A stretch of 64,000 nucleotides of DNA, taken from the NCBI GenBank assembly GCA_947359465.1, contig OX375883.1:96050293-96114292 (forward strand), written 5' to 3'. The notes under the pieces are model-generated. The model had not been told where the DNA came from. It did no database searches and saw only the letters and a list, made by a program, of their open reading frames with translations. Positions 20,686 through 30,899 of the stretch are shown one piece after another (within the stretch, counting starts at the first letter, position 1; each line of letters begins with the position of its first letter). Source of the DNA: Metellina segmentata (Eukaryota > Arthropoda > Arachnida > Araneae > Tetragnathidae). Position numbers and translations under genes: made by a program.

Positions 20686-23499
20686 ATGCCAGACAAATGT
20701 TGTGTTCCCTTTTGCAGTTCAAATTACGATAACACAACTGATTATGTGACTGTTTTTCGTTTCCCAAAATCGGAAGCTCTTAAAAATGTTTGGCTGAAGA
20801 AAATTCCCCGGGAAAACTTGCAGCTGGGAAAAAGAACTGTTGTATGCAGTAAACATTTCAAGGAGGAAGAGATTATTCGTTTTGATGAGCTGCCCAAAGA
20901 TGGAAAAATCATTCAAATCCCGAGAAAAATTCCGAAGCTGAAAGAATCTGCATACCCTAGTATATTTCCTGGATGCCCAAGCTATCTCACAGAAAAGAAA
21001 GTACCAGAAAGAAAAAACAGAGATTCGAAACTCAAAGAAGTGGATGAGGGAAATTTTCAAAAATTTCAAAGTTATGATCTAATATCATCTTTTCAGCATC
21101 TTTCTAATGCTATCCATTGCAAAATTAAGGACTTTCATTTTGAAAATATAGTTGTACATGCAGAGAGCACTGCTATTTTTATTGACTTCACAGATGTGCC
21201 TGCCGTTAAAGGATCTGTTAAAATTGATTCTGAAATGTGTGTCCGTGTATTTGTAGAAGGTATGGAAATAAATCCATCAACCTTTTTTTATCTTTTGGAT
21301 TCAAAGAATCGTCTTGTTTTGTGGAGTCAACTTGAAAACATTTTAAGTAGAATCCCGTGCATTTTCTCGGATAAAAAAGAGGACAAGATATTTTATGAAG
21401 AATCCATAAAGTACTGGAACAAATATATTTCAAGTAATAATGGTGATAAAAATGTTTATGATTGCAAACATTTCATCAGAGAACAAATATTGTTGTCATC
21501 AAAGACAACACTTGGAAAAAGGTATAGTACAGATCTTGTAACTTTTTCATATTCTTTATACATAAAATCTCCATCAGCATATAATTTTCTATATCGTTCC
21601 AATCTATTATCTTTACCTTCTGTCGATACCTTGAAACGACTAAATCCTTTTAAAATAAATGAATGTTCTCTGTCAGCAGATAGTGAAGCATATATGAAAA
21701 TGAAATGTAGTAAGTTAGAAACAAAAGATAAACTTGTAAATTTGCTTTTAGATGAAATTCATGTTAAACCAAATGTATCATATAAAGGAAAAACTGTTGT
21801 GGGATTTGCTGAAAATGTTCCTTTAGAAGAAGCAAAAAGTATTCAAAGCTTTATGATCTCATCTGTTTATTCCAATTTTAAAGAAATTGCTGCATTAGTG
21901 CCTGTCACTAAATTGACAGGAGATGATTTGTTTAATTTTACATGTACAGTTTTAAAAATGTTAGAAAATGCTGGTTATAATGTCTTGTGTATTATCTCAG
22001 ATAATAATAGAATTAATAGGAATATGTTTGAGAAAATTGCTGGTGGTAAAATATTTGATCGTGATGTAAAAAATCCTATAAATAATACTAAGTCTTTATA
22101 TTTGTTATTCGATACTGTACATTTGATTAAGTCTGTTAGAAACAATTGGATCAATCAATGTGATATTGAAAAAACTTTACAATATCCTGATTTTGATGGT
22201 ACCAACATTGTAAGAAAAGCTCACTTTGCCTTATTTAGAAAACTTTACAAAATAGAAAGTCAAAATTTAATAAAATATGCTCCAAAATTAAACTATAAAA
22301 CATTGTATCCTAAAAATATTGAGCGTCAGAACGTTAATTTGGCTTTAAATATTTTTCATGAATCTAATAACCTTGCACTTGAAATTTTTTCTAAAGAAAA
22401 CTCCTCATTTTTTAACTGGAAAGACACGGCTTGTTTTTTAAACTTAATTAAGTGTTGGTGGGATATTGTAAATGTTAGCCATTTAAATAAAGGTCGTAAC
22501 ACTCACAATGAAAACTCCAATGCATTTAAATATGTAACTGATAGCAGACTGTCATTTTTAGAAAAATTTGCAAAGTGGTTAAATGAATGGAAAGATATGA
22601 ACCAAAAACCTCGAAGTGGCTGTTTAAGTAATGAAACTTTTTTTGCATTGCAACACACATCATCTACTTTAGTATTAGTGATTAAATACCTCTTACAGTC
22701 TGGTGCAAAATTTGTATTGACTAGTAAGTTTCAAACTGATAATCTAGAAGCCAGGTTTGGTCAGTATAGACAAATGTCTGGTGCCAATTATCATATCTCT
22801 GTCCAACAAATTCTAGAATCTGAAAGAAAATTGAGAGTCCAAGGTATTTTGCAGCTACATTCAAATAAACATGGAAAAATTCCACTAAAAGAATTTTTAA
22901 CATCCGTAAGTAACAGTGACAAAAGTGATATTGATATTAGTCCTTTTATTTTTCTAGCAGATGACATTGATTTAAATACCATTACAAAACACGAGCTGAA
23001 TATTCTTATTTATATTGCTGGTTACTGTGTATTTAAGTTAAATTTGTCATGTGCACAATGCATTACATTATTTTTGCAATCTGATAATTTTTTTGTTGAA
23101 TATAAAGATATTCCCATAGCTACAGCTGATGTTAAGAATTATTTATCCTTAGTAAACAGGGGGGGCTTAAAATTTCCCTCGTCGTTTGTTATTGATATTG
23201 TTTCTTATTCTTACGTAATTTTCCAAAAATTTTTATCTGAGGAATACGAAACTATATTTTTAAAATATTCTATCAAGCAACACACTTTGTTTGTAAGTAT
23301 AGTTGAAATGTATTTGACTGAAACAAACTTAGCTACACATGAAATATGCACAGAATGTGGTTATGATACCTATTTAAAAGTCAGAAATATAATTCAAATA
23401 ATTGGCAATATTTGTCTTAATAACTACACAAAAGTAATGAGCGATAAGCTTAAATCTAAAACTGATGAAAGAAAGTTGAAAAAATTTAAAACATCTTAA
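20686..23499 (+). CDS. THAP domain-containing P-element transposase, intact
   Basis: 937 residues in one uninterrupted exon, full length for the family. The N-terminal THAP zinc finger (residues 1-90) shows C2CH ligands: C5 and C10, then the C-x2-H pair in VCSKHF, and ends with an AYPSIF block like AVPTIF. The RNase H-like catalytic core has LLLDEIHVKP (Asp356), LFDTVHLIKSV (Asp476) and DNLEARFGQYR (Glu688), the expected D, D, E order, with the GTP-binding insertion region between the last two. The start MPDKCCVPFC is the natural THAP start. It is flanked by inverted repeats, so a mobile or recently mobile element is likelier than a THAP9-like domesticated gene. No inactivating change is visible. 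Confidence 0.9.
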   Translation: MPDKCCVPFCSSNYDNTTDYVTVFRFPKSEALKNVWLKKIPRENLQLGKRTVVCSKHFKEEEIIRFDELPKDGKIIQIPRKIPKLKESAYPSIFPGCPSYLTEKKVPERKNRDSKLKEVDEGNFQKFQSYDLISSFQHLSNAIHCKIKDFHFENIVVHAESTAIFIDFTDVPAVKGSVKIDSEMCVRVFVEGMEINPSTFFYLLDSKNRLVLWSQLENILSRIPCIFSDKKEDKIFYEESIKYWNKYISSNNGDKNVYDCKHFIREQILLSSKTTLGKRYSTDLVTFSYSLYIKSPSAYNFLYRSNLLSLPSVDTLKRLNPFKINECSLSADSEAYMKMKCSKLETKDKLVNLLLDEIHVKPNVSYKGKTVVGFAENVPLEEAKSIQSFMISSVYSNFKEIAALVPVTKLTGDDLFNFTCTVLKMLENAGYNVLCIISDNNRINRNMFEKIAGGKIFDRDVKNPINNTKSLYLLFDTVHLIKSVRNNWINQCDIEKTLQYPDFDGTNIVRKAHFALFRKLYKIESQNLIKYAPKLNYKTLYPKNIERQNVNLALNIFHESNNLALEIFSKENSSFFNWKDTACFLNLIKCWWDIVNVSHLNKGRNTHNENSNAFKYVTDSRLSFLEKFAKWLNEWKDMNQKPRSGCLSNETFFALQHTSSTLVLVIKYLLQSGAKFVLTSKFQTDNLEARFGQYRQMSGANYHISVQQILESERKLRVQGILQLHSNKHGKIPLKEFLTSVSNSDKSDIDISPFIFLADDIDLNTITKHELNILIYIAGYCVFKLNLSCAQCITLFLQSDNFFVEYKDIPIATADVKNYLSLVNRGGLKFPSSFVIDIVSYSYVIFQKFLSEEYETIFLKYSIKQHTLFVSIVEMYLTETNLATHEICTECGYDTYLKVRNIIQIIGNICLNNYTKVMSDKLKSKTDERKLKKFKTS

Positions 23500-24300
23500 A
23501 TATATTAAGTTGTGTGTAGATCAAATTTCTTTGAGTTCAAAAATTTTATGAATTAGAAATATCACATTGAAATATTTAGTAATATTCATTCAGTAACTTC
23601 AAATGTAATGAGTTATAAGCTTTTTCTAAATATGTTTTGGGAATATTTAGAGTCTCATTATGTGATGTGTTTTGTTCTATTTTCTAATAATATTTGGTGA
23701 AATGTTTGATAACAAGTATGAAAAAATTTTTATGTAATGAAAAGATTGTTTCTTTAAAAATAAATATAGTTTGCTTTATTTGTTGAATTTTCTTTTGTTC
23801 ACATACCCACAGGTAAAATAAATTCATTTATAAGAAAATATTCCAAGAGGAAAAACATGTGTACTTTAAATTTACTAGGGGGAAAATTTGTGTGTTCTTC
23901 TGATTGTAAGCTTACTTCTGGAACTGATAAAAGAAAGTTGACAGCTTGATATACTTTAATAATAAAAATATAAGTATATTAATTTTAAGTTAAAAAATAT
24001 TATGAAAAATATCACATATTTAGTAATGTGTTCATTTAATAACTTCAAATATAAATAATAATAAGCTTATTTCTAAATATAATGTGGGATAATGAATAGT
24101 TAATTTATGTGATGTGTTTTGTTCTATATTTTAAATAATATTTGGTGAAATGTTTGAAAAGAAGTATGAAAGAATGTTATGTTATGAAAAGATTTCTTTA
24201 TTTCACATAACAGGTAAAAATAATTCATTTATAAGTAAATAAATTTCAAAATAAACCTTAAACTATTCCAAGGGGGTAAAAAGTATTGTGTACTAAATTT
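23440..24300 (+). repeat. Tandem duplication of the transposase 3' end and 3' flank
   Basis: ACTGATGAAAGAAAGTTGA at 23461, the last codons of the transposase, recurs as ACTGATAAAAGAAAGTTGA at about 23923. Downstream, GTGATGTGTTTTGTTCTAT, AATATTTGGTGAAATGTTTG and AATTCATTTATAAG recur in the same order about 460 bp later. The second copy is noncoding and diverged. It lies inside the element. Confidence 0.8.
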
Positions 24301-24802
24301 TCAAGGGAATTGTGTTCCTTGTGATAGTTCAGTATCAATTTAAAATCATGTTATTTCAACATCTTATCAAAAGACTTCAACTCAAAAGAAGGAATTAAAA
24401 TTTGTATATATTGTTATTCAATACTGTTTCAAGAAAAGAATTTTAATATGAATATTTTATTAACAAAAATAACGTTGGGAAAATTTTTTTAATGCTTTTT
24501 GTGTGTGAAAAAGGTATAAAATATGTATGCAATCAGATTTATTCTTTAAAAATAAAGGTTATTTTTTTTCTCTGTTTTTAATAAAAATTAATAGGAATAT
24601 ATATTACTAATCAAACTCAAGAAAAATGAACAACAAAATGCTATCTTTTAACTCCAGATTTATTTTTGAAGTTCTTTTATAGAATTATATATATATATAT
24701 ATATATAAAATAAATTATCTGAAGTAATAAATTGTCCTACTCAAGAAAACAGCGATGTGAGATTTCTAAGCCGCCGTTTGTGACGTCACGAAATACTTCC
24801 CA
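24301..24802. other. AT-rich 3' part of the P-type element, no gene
   Basis: Non-coding with a (TA)n microsatellite at about 24687-24708. It precedes the right inverted repeat. Confidence 0.5.
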
Positions 24803-24830
24803 GGCCTTATCTTTTCGTTGGCCTCGGCTT

Positions 24831-24941
24831 GATCCATCGAGCCAACCTCATCACATTGGTTGAAAAAGGTCACGTGATTTTTCCTCTGTTTTTGGGTTCG
24901 AGAGTATATAAGTAAAATAAGTAACTACGGATGTAAATTAA
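24831..24941 (+). repeat. Left arm of a 4.4-kb inverted repeat pair, promoter-like
   Basis: The arm contains GATCCATCGAGCCAACCTC, CATTGGTTGAAAAAG (with an inverted CCAAT box), TCACGTGA (E-box palindrome) and GAGTATATAAG (TATA-like). The inverse copy is at 29200-29310. A 37-bp piece with the TATA word (CGAGAGTRTATAAGTAAAAT) is repeated directly at about 24898 and 24993. It looks like a promoter carried in a terminal repeat. Confidence 0.65.
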
Positions 24942-25394
24942 TAAACAAGACAAGCGGATGGAGACACGGTTAACCGATAATACATGCAAGATCGAGAGTG
25001 TATAAGTAAAATAAGTAACTACGGATGTCTTAAGTCCAACTGTTATTTATTATATCGGTTTAAAAGTTTTCCAGAGTGCGATACGATTGGCCTAATAATA
25101 AGCTCTTTATTTTTTTTTTAGCTTTATCACATTTAGTATAGTTTGTTTCGAGCACGATTGTATTTGGTGATTTTTCCCAACAACGTTTTGTGATGGATTC
25201 CGATCACATCTGTTCGATTCGCTGCAAGTCTTTCAAGACAAGTTCTGGAATGTTTCAGCATCAAGGGCAATTTCACGTTGCATCATCTGCAGTCACCAAA
25301 GCTGGTTAAAATAGTCTGACGTGCCCAATTTGCAGTCTGACACAAGCTTTAAAGAATGAAATGGAACAAGCCACAAATTCTCTCTAAGTTTACT

Positions 25395-25665
25395 CCAAAA
25401 CTGTTTACATATCAAAACCTGCCTGCATCATATGTTCGTGGTCACAGTTTATCCCTGCTTTCCCTCCATCATGCTTTTCAAGAACTGTTTACATTTCAAA
25501 AGCTGCCTGAATCACATGTTCAAGACAACAGTTTATCTCTGCTTTCCTTCCATCATGCATTTCAAGAGCTCTTTGTATATCTGCTGCATCACATGTTCAG
25601 GGTCAATTTATCCATGCTTTCCAAGAACTGTTTACATTTCAAAACCTGCCAGCATGCCATGAACT
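25395..25665 (+). repeat. 84-bp tandem repeat, about 3.5 copies
   Basis: Units begin CTGTTTACATWTCAAAA and run through CATGTTC, CAGTTTATC, CTGCTTTCC and CATCATGC to TTCAAGA. Unit 3 is shortened. One frame is open through all units (ORF 25356-25718) and repeats LFT-Q-LP-S, but the period of 84 and the sequence fit no domain I know. Just upstream, 25193-25300 reads MDSDHICSIRCKSFK, vaguely finger-like. Confidence 0.7.
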
Positions 25666-26000
25666 CTGCCTCTGTCGTTGAATTGGATATGGTCTCCTGT
25701 AGTTTGCTTCACACGTAATTGCACGTCCACCGTAGAAAGAAACTACACCTCTGCGAGACCTGAGTGTTTCTGCACAGCTGTTATCTGCATCACTAAACAA
25801 CATCGGGCTTCTGTCATCTTCATTATTGTACACAATGCCCACATCCAATGATCTTGCAAAGGTATCTTAATGTCTGCACGATTTCCCAATCAGTCTCTGT
25901 GGGGTTGTCCAACTTATGAAGTACCAAACTCACTGCGTAAGCAATATCTGGCCTTCCCACTGCCAAATAAAGCAAACAGGTAACTGCTGATTGTTATGCA
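25650..26000 (-). pseudogene. Copia-type RT/RNase H fragment
   Basis: Minus-strand pieces read GRPDIAYAVS, HKLDNPTETDWE and, in another frame, DDRSPMLFSDADN with RSRRGVVSFYGGRAI. These are the copia C-terminal segments around the RNase H region (SDAD is the first catalytic Asp motif). A frameshift lies near 25850. It is diverged from the copia at 29.3-33.1 kb, so it is a separate insertion. Confidence 0.7.
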
Positions 26001-27049
26001 ATTTCACTTCTTTGCCGGGCAGGAATAAAAATATTACTGAATGTACCAAAGTGTGCGACAAAAAGAAAAGCTATTGGTACACAGTCATCTACACACAGTC
26101 CAGAAGAAATGGTGAACTCAAATATGTCGTCAGAGCCATCGTTACTTTATCTGCGCAGTTGAACGTCTCTAAAACCCATAACCTGTTGCAATATTAATGA
26201 AATAAAGTGATAGCTTGTTGAACTCGGGATTTAATAAATAGAAAGTAAGATGATAAGAACAGCACGTCTTACTGTTCACATAAATTTTACTGGAATACAG
26301 AAGAAAAGGAGATGATACATATAATAACACTAAATTGCTCACAATATTAATCTGTATTCTGTTCAAAAAAGGGATCCATAAATCCTTTGCATCATGAAAT
26401 AGGGTTCATAAAAACTGTATTGTGTCTTATTTGCTACACATACTGTGTTATTTTAGTGCTAATGATATATTATGTACAAAATTTATGTTTGTAGCAATAA
26501 ATGTACCTATGTATATGAAAAGGCGCTTCCCAAGATACAATATCACATGAAAAAATATACTTTCTGTTTCTAACCTATTTTAATTGGGCTTATAAAGTGA
26601 TAATAATAGAGCATTGTACAAAAACATGAGTTCTTCAGCAATATCTTATCATTTAAAAATTATTAGGCTCTCAGCATAATTGAGACCCGAGGTTGAAGTA
26701 ATTCATAATTTTTATCAGAAGAAAGAAACAAAAAACCAATTTGTATATGGTTGGTTCTGAAGAGGTTAGATAGAGGGTAGAACTATACTTTTTTTTTTTT
26801 AACTTCAATTACGTGTGATTGTCATTTGAAAATTTTTCTCTATCTACAACATATAAAATTCTGTGTTAATAAAGATTATTTCTAAGAGCAGTTTTCAGAT
26901 ATGAAGAAATAGGAGTTCAAACTACCACTATAATTGAGTGTAGTGGAGCATTCCGGCATTGCTTATTTTCTTATAACAATCATACATTGTAAATATAAAA
27001 AGCTACATCTAATGAACCATTCCTTGGTATCAGTTATCAGTTACATAAG
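26001..27049. other. AT-rich, no gene seen
   Basis: Short frames only and no recognised domain. It lies within the region bounded by the 24831/29310 inverted arms. Confidence 0.4.
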
Positions 27050-27770
27050 TAAAACAATGACGAATTATGCTATGAACAATTTAAGTATTATTAAATTAGT
27101 TATTTGTGAAAAAAATCTTGTATGTGAAACAAAATTCTTAACTGAATGTGGGGTTTGAACCACCACTCCTTTGGTTATGCCAATGTTTTCATACAGCTAA
27201 TGTACCACTGTTTCATTGAAATCCTTTACTACTTACATAAGTCTGGTTTATATTGGGCTGCATGAAGGGAAATGGTCAATACGACCCATTCCTCAACGTA
27301 ATTTAAAAAAAATATTTACACAGGTAAAATTGATGAATTTTACTGTGAATAATTTGAGTTATTTTTAATAAAGAATTGATTAAAAAAAAAAAAAACACTT
27401 GCAAAGTTTTTCTTAGCTGATGGGGTTTTGAACCCCCAAGCCTCCTGGTTACACGTATGTCGGGAAGTGGTGACAGTGCTTAACATTTACTACTAAAGTT
27501 TTAAAATGACCCTCTCAAAAGAGTCATTTTGCATAAAAACCCACAAAGGGATGTGTAGGTGTCTGCAAGTAAATAATTGTTTACAAGATGTTTAAAAAGC
27601 TAATGTGTACCATTGTTTTATTGATATCATTAATTAATTATGCAAGTAACACAGTTATTAATTGTATTATGAACAATTTAAGTATAGGTATTAATAAAGG
27701 AGTGATTTGTGAAAAAATTCTCAACGGACAGGGGGGTTATTAGAACTCCCCTTTTTACGCCTATGATTTA
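27050..27770. repeat. Three diverged direct repeats, period about 290-300 bp
   Basis: Each unit runs from an AAGTAA or CAGGTAA start through ATGAACAATTTAAGTAT (or its variant) and TTATTTGTGAAAAAA or equivalent. It then reaches a G-rich, B-box-like segment: GGGGTTTGAACCACCACTCC at 27150, GGGGTTTTGAACCCCCAAGC at 27421, and a decayed GGGGGGTTATTAGAACTCCC at 27729. The units are old and non-coding. Confidence 0.6.
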
Positions 27771-29199
27771 GACTAATTCTATTGTGATGACTTAATTTTT
27801 TTATGTTTTATTTGACCTTGTTATCTTAATATTGTGTCCCTCTGACTTCAAGATATTGAGAGTATACTGTAATTTTACTTAAGTTTACTTGTATTTTATT
27901 TTCTTCTCTACCATAATATCATGTGCAACAATCATTCCAAGTGTCAAGCTTTTCGTTTCAATTCTTAAAATCCGCCCTTATATCAGATAAAAAAATGTAT
28001 TTTTGTATATCTAAGCATTGAGCTGTATTTTACATACTATATAACATCAACATAAGCAAAAAATCCATAACTTACTCTATAAAAACATTTAACTTCAAGA
28101 AACTTTTTATGTTTTATTACAATTACTGGAATTTTTTTTCTTGTCTGGTTGCTGGTTCAGATATTTATTAGTTAAAAAAACATATCAATATTAAAACCTA
28201 AATGGTAGAAGATAACATCACAAAGCATGTTGGTATTTATAAAAATGCTGGGATGAGCACACAGGTGCTATTTCCCACAGTAGATCTGACCACTTAAAAT
28301 GATGTGGCTCGAATCAAGCAAAGGCTCCGACATTCTCGTTTGGGAAATATTTGATTGAAGAAACAAAAATATGCTAAGCTTCTCCTAACTTGCAACGTTA
28401 ACATTTAAAAAGTATCAACTCTGAGGGTTGGATTTGTTATGGTTAATAGTAAAAAAACTAATTTCCCCTATTTTAGCCCTACACCTTGGGGTTATGCTCC
28501 TTCATTCAGCTGCCTTATTATTTTTGCATATTTTGATATAAATAATGGTTTTTAACTTTTTATATAATGCAATAAAATAACCACAAAGATTTATTTTAAT
28601 GTAAAATATTTAATATACCTGATCAGTATAAAACATTTGTTTTTATAACCATGAATAAAAATAAAATAACCTCTGAGAAAAAATTCTAGTAGAAAAAGAA
28701 CTAAATATTAACCAAAGAACTCATTCTTTTACAATTAAATCAGTTTATCTGCAAAGTTATGTTAATTTTAATTGAAACTGAAATTTAAAATTCTATTTCA
28801 ACAGCATACTATGATAATAATTTCACGAATCAAATTGTTTACTAGTTCTTTTTAAAATCAGATACTTATTTTAAAACCAATTTTCTGGAAGTTTTAATGC
28901 AAACGATGAATTAATTAAATGAGTTTCTGGTATTTTTGACAACATACACCAGTAATTCGTTTCAAATGAAAGTTTTTTTTCACCAAACCAAGGTTGGAAA
29001 ATATCGAGGTATTTACATAAATATACAAATATCGAATATTTTATAAAGAGGTTTGCTGGAAGAAAAATATCTTTCTTTTTTAAAGTTATGAAATGGTTAC
29101 TAATTGCAATAAGTGTGTGCTGAAACGAATGCTTTTTGGAAACTGTTGATGGAACGTTAGTTAAACACACCGTAAAAGGTAAACGAACTTGTTTATATC
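27771..29199. other. AT-rich, no gene seen
   Basis: No coding frame or defined repeat. A 99-codon minus-strand frame at 28871-29170 shows no domain. Confidence 0.4.
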
Positions 29200-29310
29200 T
29201 TTATTTTTACTTATTTACTTATACACTCTCGAACCCAAAAATAGAGGAAAAATCACGTGATCTTTTTCAACCAATGAGAAGAGGTTGGCTCGATGGATTG
29301 AGCTGCCCTG
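29200..29310 (-). repeat. Right arm of the 4.4-kb inverted repeat pair; transposon-like terminus
   Basis: Read on the minus strand from 29310 it is CAGGGCAGCTCAATCCATCG, then AACCTCTTCTCATTGGTTGA, TCACGTGAT and GAGAGTGTATAAG. This matches 24831-24941 for about 105 bp. Its first ten bases equal the left end of the P-type element (CAGGGCAGCT at 20501). It cuts the copia frame at 29311. Confidence 0.7.
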
Positions 29311-30810
29311 AAAGGGCTGTCCTGAATATATGTTTAATACCTCTCCAATGATCGTCAGTATGATGCTCATTGAATTGACTCATAAAAGTCGAGGGATATG
29401 ACAGGTCTGGCCGCGTTCCACAGGCTAGGTATAGTAGACTTCGAACCGCTTGTCTGTAGGGTACAGTTGAATTTTGGATGTCAGGATCTGGTAAGCGATA
29501 TTTCAAACTAGGGTCTAATGGAGTCGACGCACCCTTGGCACTTTCCATAATGAAGGTGTTGAGGATTTCTTCAGCATAAGAGGATTGATCCAAAGTCAAT
29601 GATCCATCCTCTTTCCTATCTATTCTCATGGACAATATATGCCTTGCTTCACCCAGATCTTTAGCTTCAAAGCGCTTTTTTATCTTGACTTTAAAAGCTT
29701 CAATTTTTGCTTTCTTCTTTCCAAGGATAAGTAAGTCATCTACGTATCCACCTATGATGACTTCTCTTTCATCGTCTTAGTATATACATGGCTCTGCAAT
29801 TGATAGATTTAGGCCACACTGTCTTAGAAATTCATCTAAGCACTTGTTCCATTCAAGCCCCGATTGTCGCAAACCATATAAGCTTCTTTTTAAATGGCAA
29901 ACAAGATGTTCGTTCCCTCTTTCAGCTGTCCCTTCAGGTTGAATCATGTAAACATCTTCTTTCAGAGTGCCGTTAAGGTACGCAGCTGTTATGTCCATTT
30001 GATGTAATTTGTAATCCATTTCAATGGACAATGCTAGTAGCATACGAATGGACTTGATTTTTATTACTGGCGAGAAGGTTTGATTGAAATCAACACCAGG
30101 GATTTGGGAATATCCCTTTGCAACCAATCGTGCCTTGAATTTGGAGACGTTTCCCTTTTCATCGTATTTTCTCCGGAATAGCCATCTTGAACCAATAACT
30201 TGGGTATTTGGTGGTTTTGTGACTAGTTCCCAAGTTTGAGAGAGAGATTACGTCTCAAGTTATTAAGTTCTTCGGTAATAGAGCTTCTTTCCATCTCTCT
30301 ACATAAGGGGATTTCATTGCTTCTCTCAAATTTGCAGGGTCTTTTTCATCTAGTGTAGACAAATTTGGTTCAGCTGTCCTGTCTTCTTTCACTTTGTACA
30401 AAACATAATCTTCTAAGTGCCTTGGTGGTTATCAAGTCCTGTTGCTTCTTCTAATTATATCATCAGCATTTGTGGGATATGCATCTGAATTGGTATCTTC
30501 ATTTGCTTCTTCTTCAATTTCACTTGCTTCATTATTACCATCTTGCATTACCTCAAAACTATCCGAATTTCCTTCATCGGAGGAATTTGTGGTAAGTGTC
30601 TCATCTGGGATGTCTCTATCAGGTACATGGAGTGTAAACTCTTTTGCATCAGAGTTTGAAATTGATAATTTTTCTTTGAAAGGGAAAACGGTTTCTTCAA
30701 ATGTCACGTTTCGGCTTACAAAGAATTTATCATTCTTAACGTTCCATAGCTTGTATCCCTTAACTCCCTCCACATATCCAATCATGATGCATTCTTCTGC
30801 TCGGGGAGCT
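29311..30810 (-). pseudogene. Copia RT/RNase H part (C-terminal half of pol)
   Basis: Three minus-strand frames (30785-30432, 30127-29777, 29635-29311) carry the second half of a Ty1/copia polyprotein. The first is the linker with RNVTFEE after the integrase. The second is the RT start (GVDFNQTFSPV, then MDITAAYLNG and LYGLRQSG). The third runs from the palm region into the RNase H connection (SLLYLACGTRPDLSYP). A YVDD-containing stretch lies between the last two frames, after an in-frame stop near 29777. The gene ends abruptly at 29311 where the inverted arm begins. Confidence 0.85.
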
Positions 30811-30899
30811 AGTTTTCCACTAATTTGACTATTGTCAAGTTTAGAGAAAACTCTACAGCCAAATACTCGAAGATTATCAATGTTTGTTTTTCTGCCAGT

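Larger units (their letters stand above)
20501..24830 (+). mobile_element. P-type (THAP) DNA transposon, probably near full length
   Basis: The transposase gene 20686-23499 is bracketed by inverted repeats. The left copy GAGGCCAACGAAAAG at 20516 continues through AAGGCC to 20538. The right copy, inverted, lies at 24803-24825 with one mismatch in 23 bases. Both are followed inward by GGGA and then a GTCAC-containing palindrome. The outermost left bases are CAGGGCAGCTTGATC; the matching right terminus at 24830 is rearranged. No 8-bp TSD could be identified. The ends are therefore provisional. Confidence 0.6.

Noticed and set aside
20719..22982. Minus-strand ORFs of 60-116 codons opposite the THAP transposase
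   Set aside because: Shadows of the long plus-strand gene with no domain support.
24687..24708. (TA)n run as a possible origin or regulatory site
   Set aside because: A simple microsatellite in AT-rich DNA with nothing else to support a function.
27050..27770. Candidate tRNA genes at the GGGGTTTGAACC segments
   Set aside because: No cloverleaf can be drawn around any of the three segments and no A box is evident.
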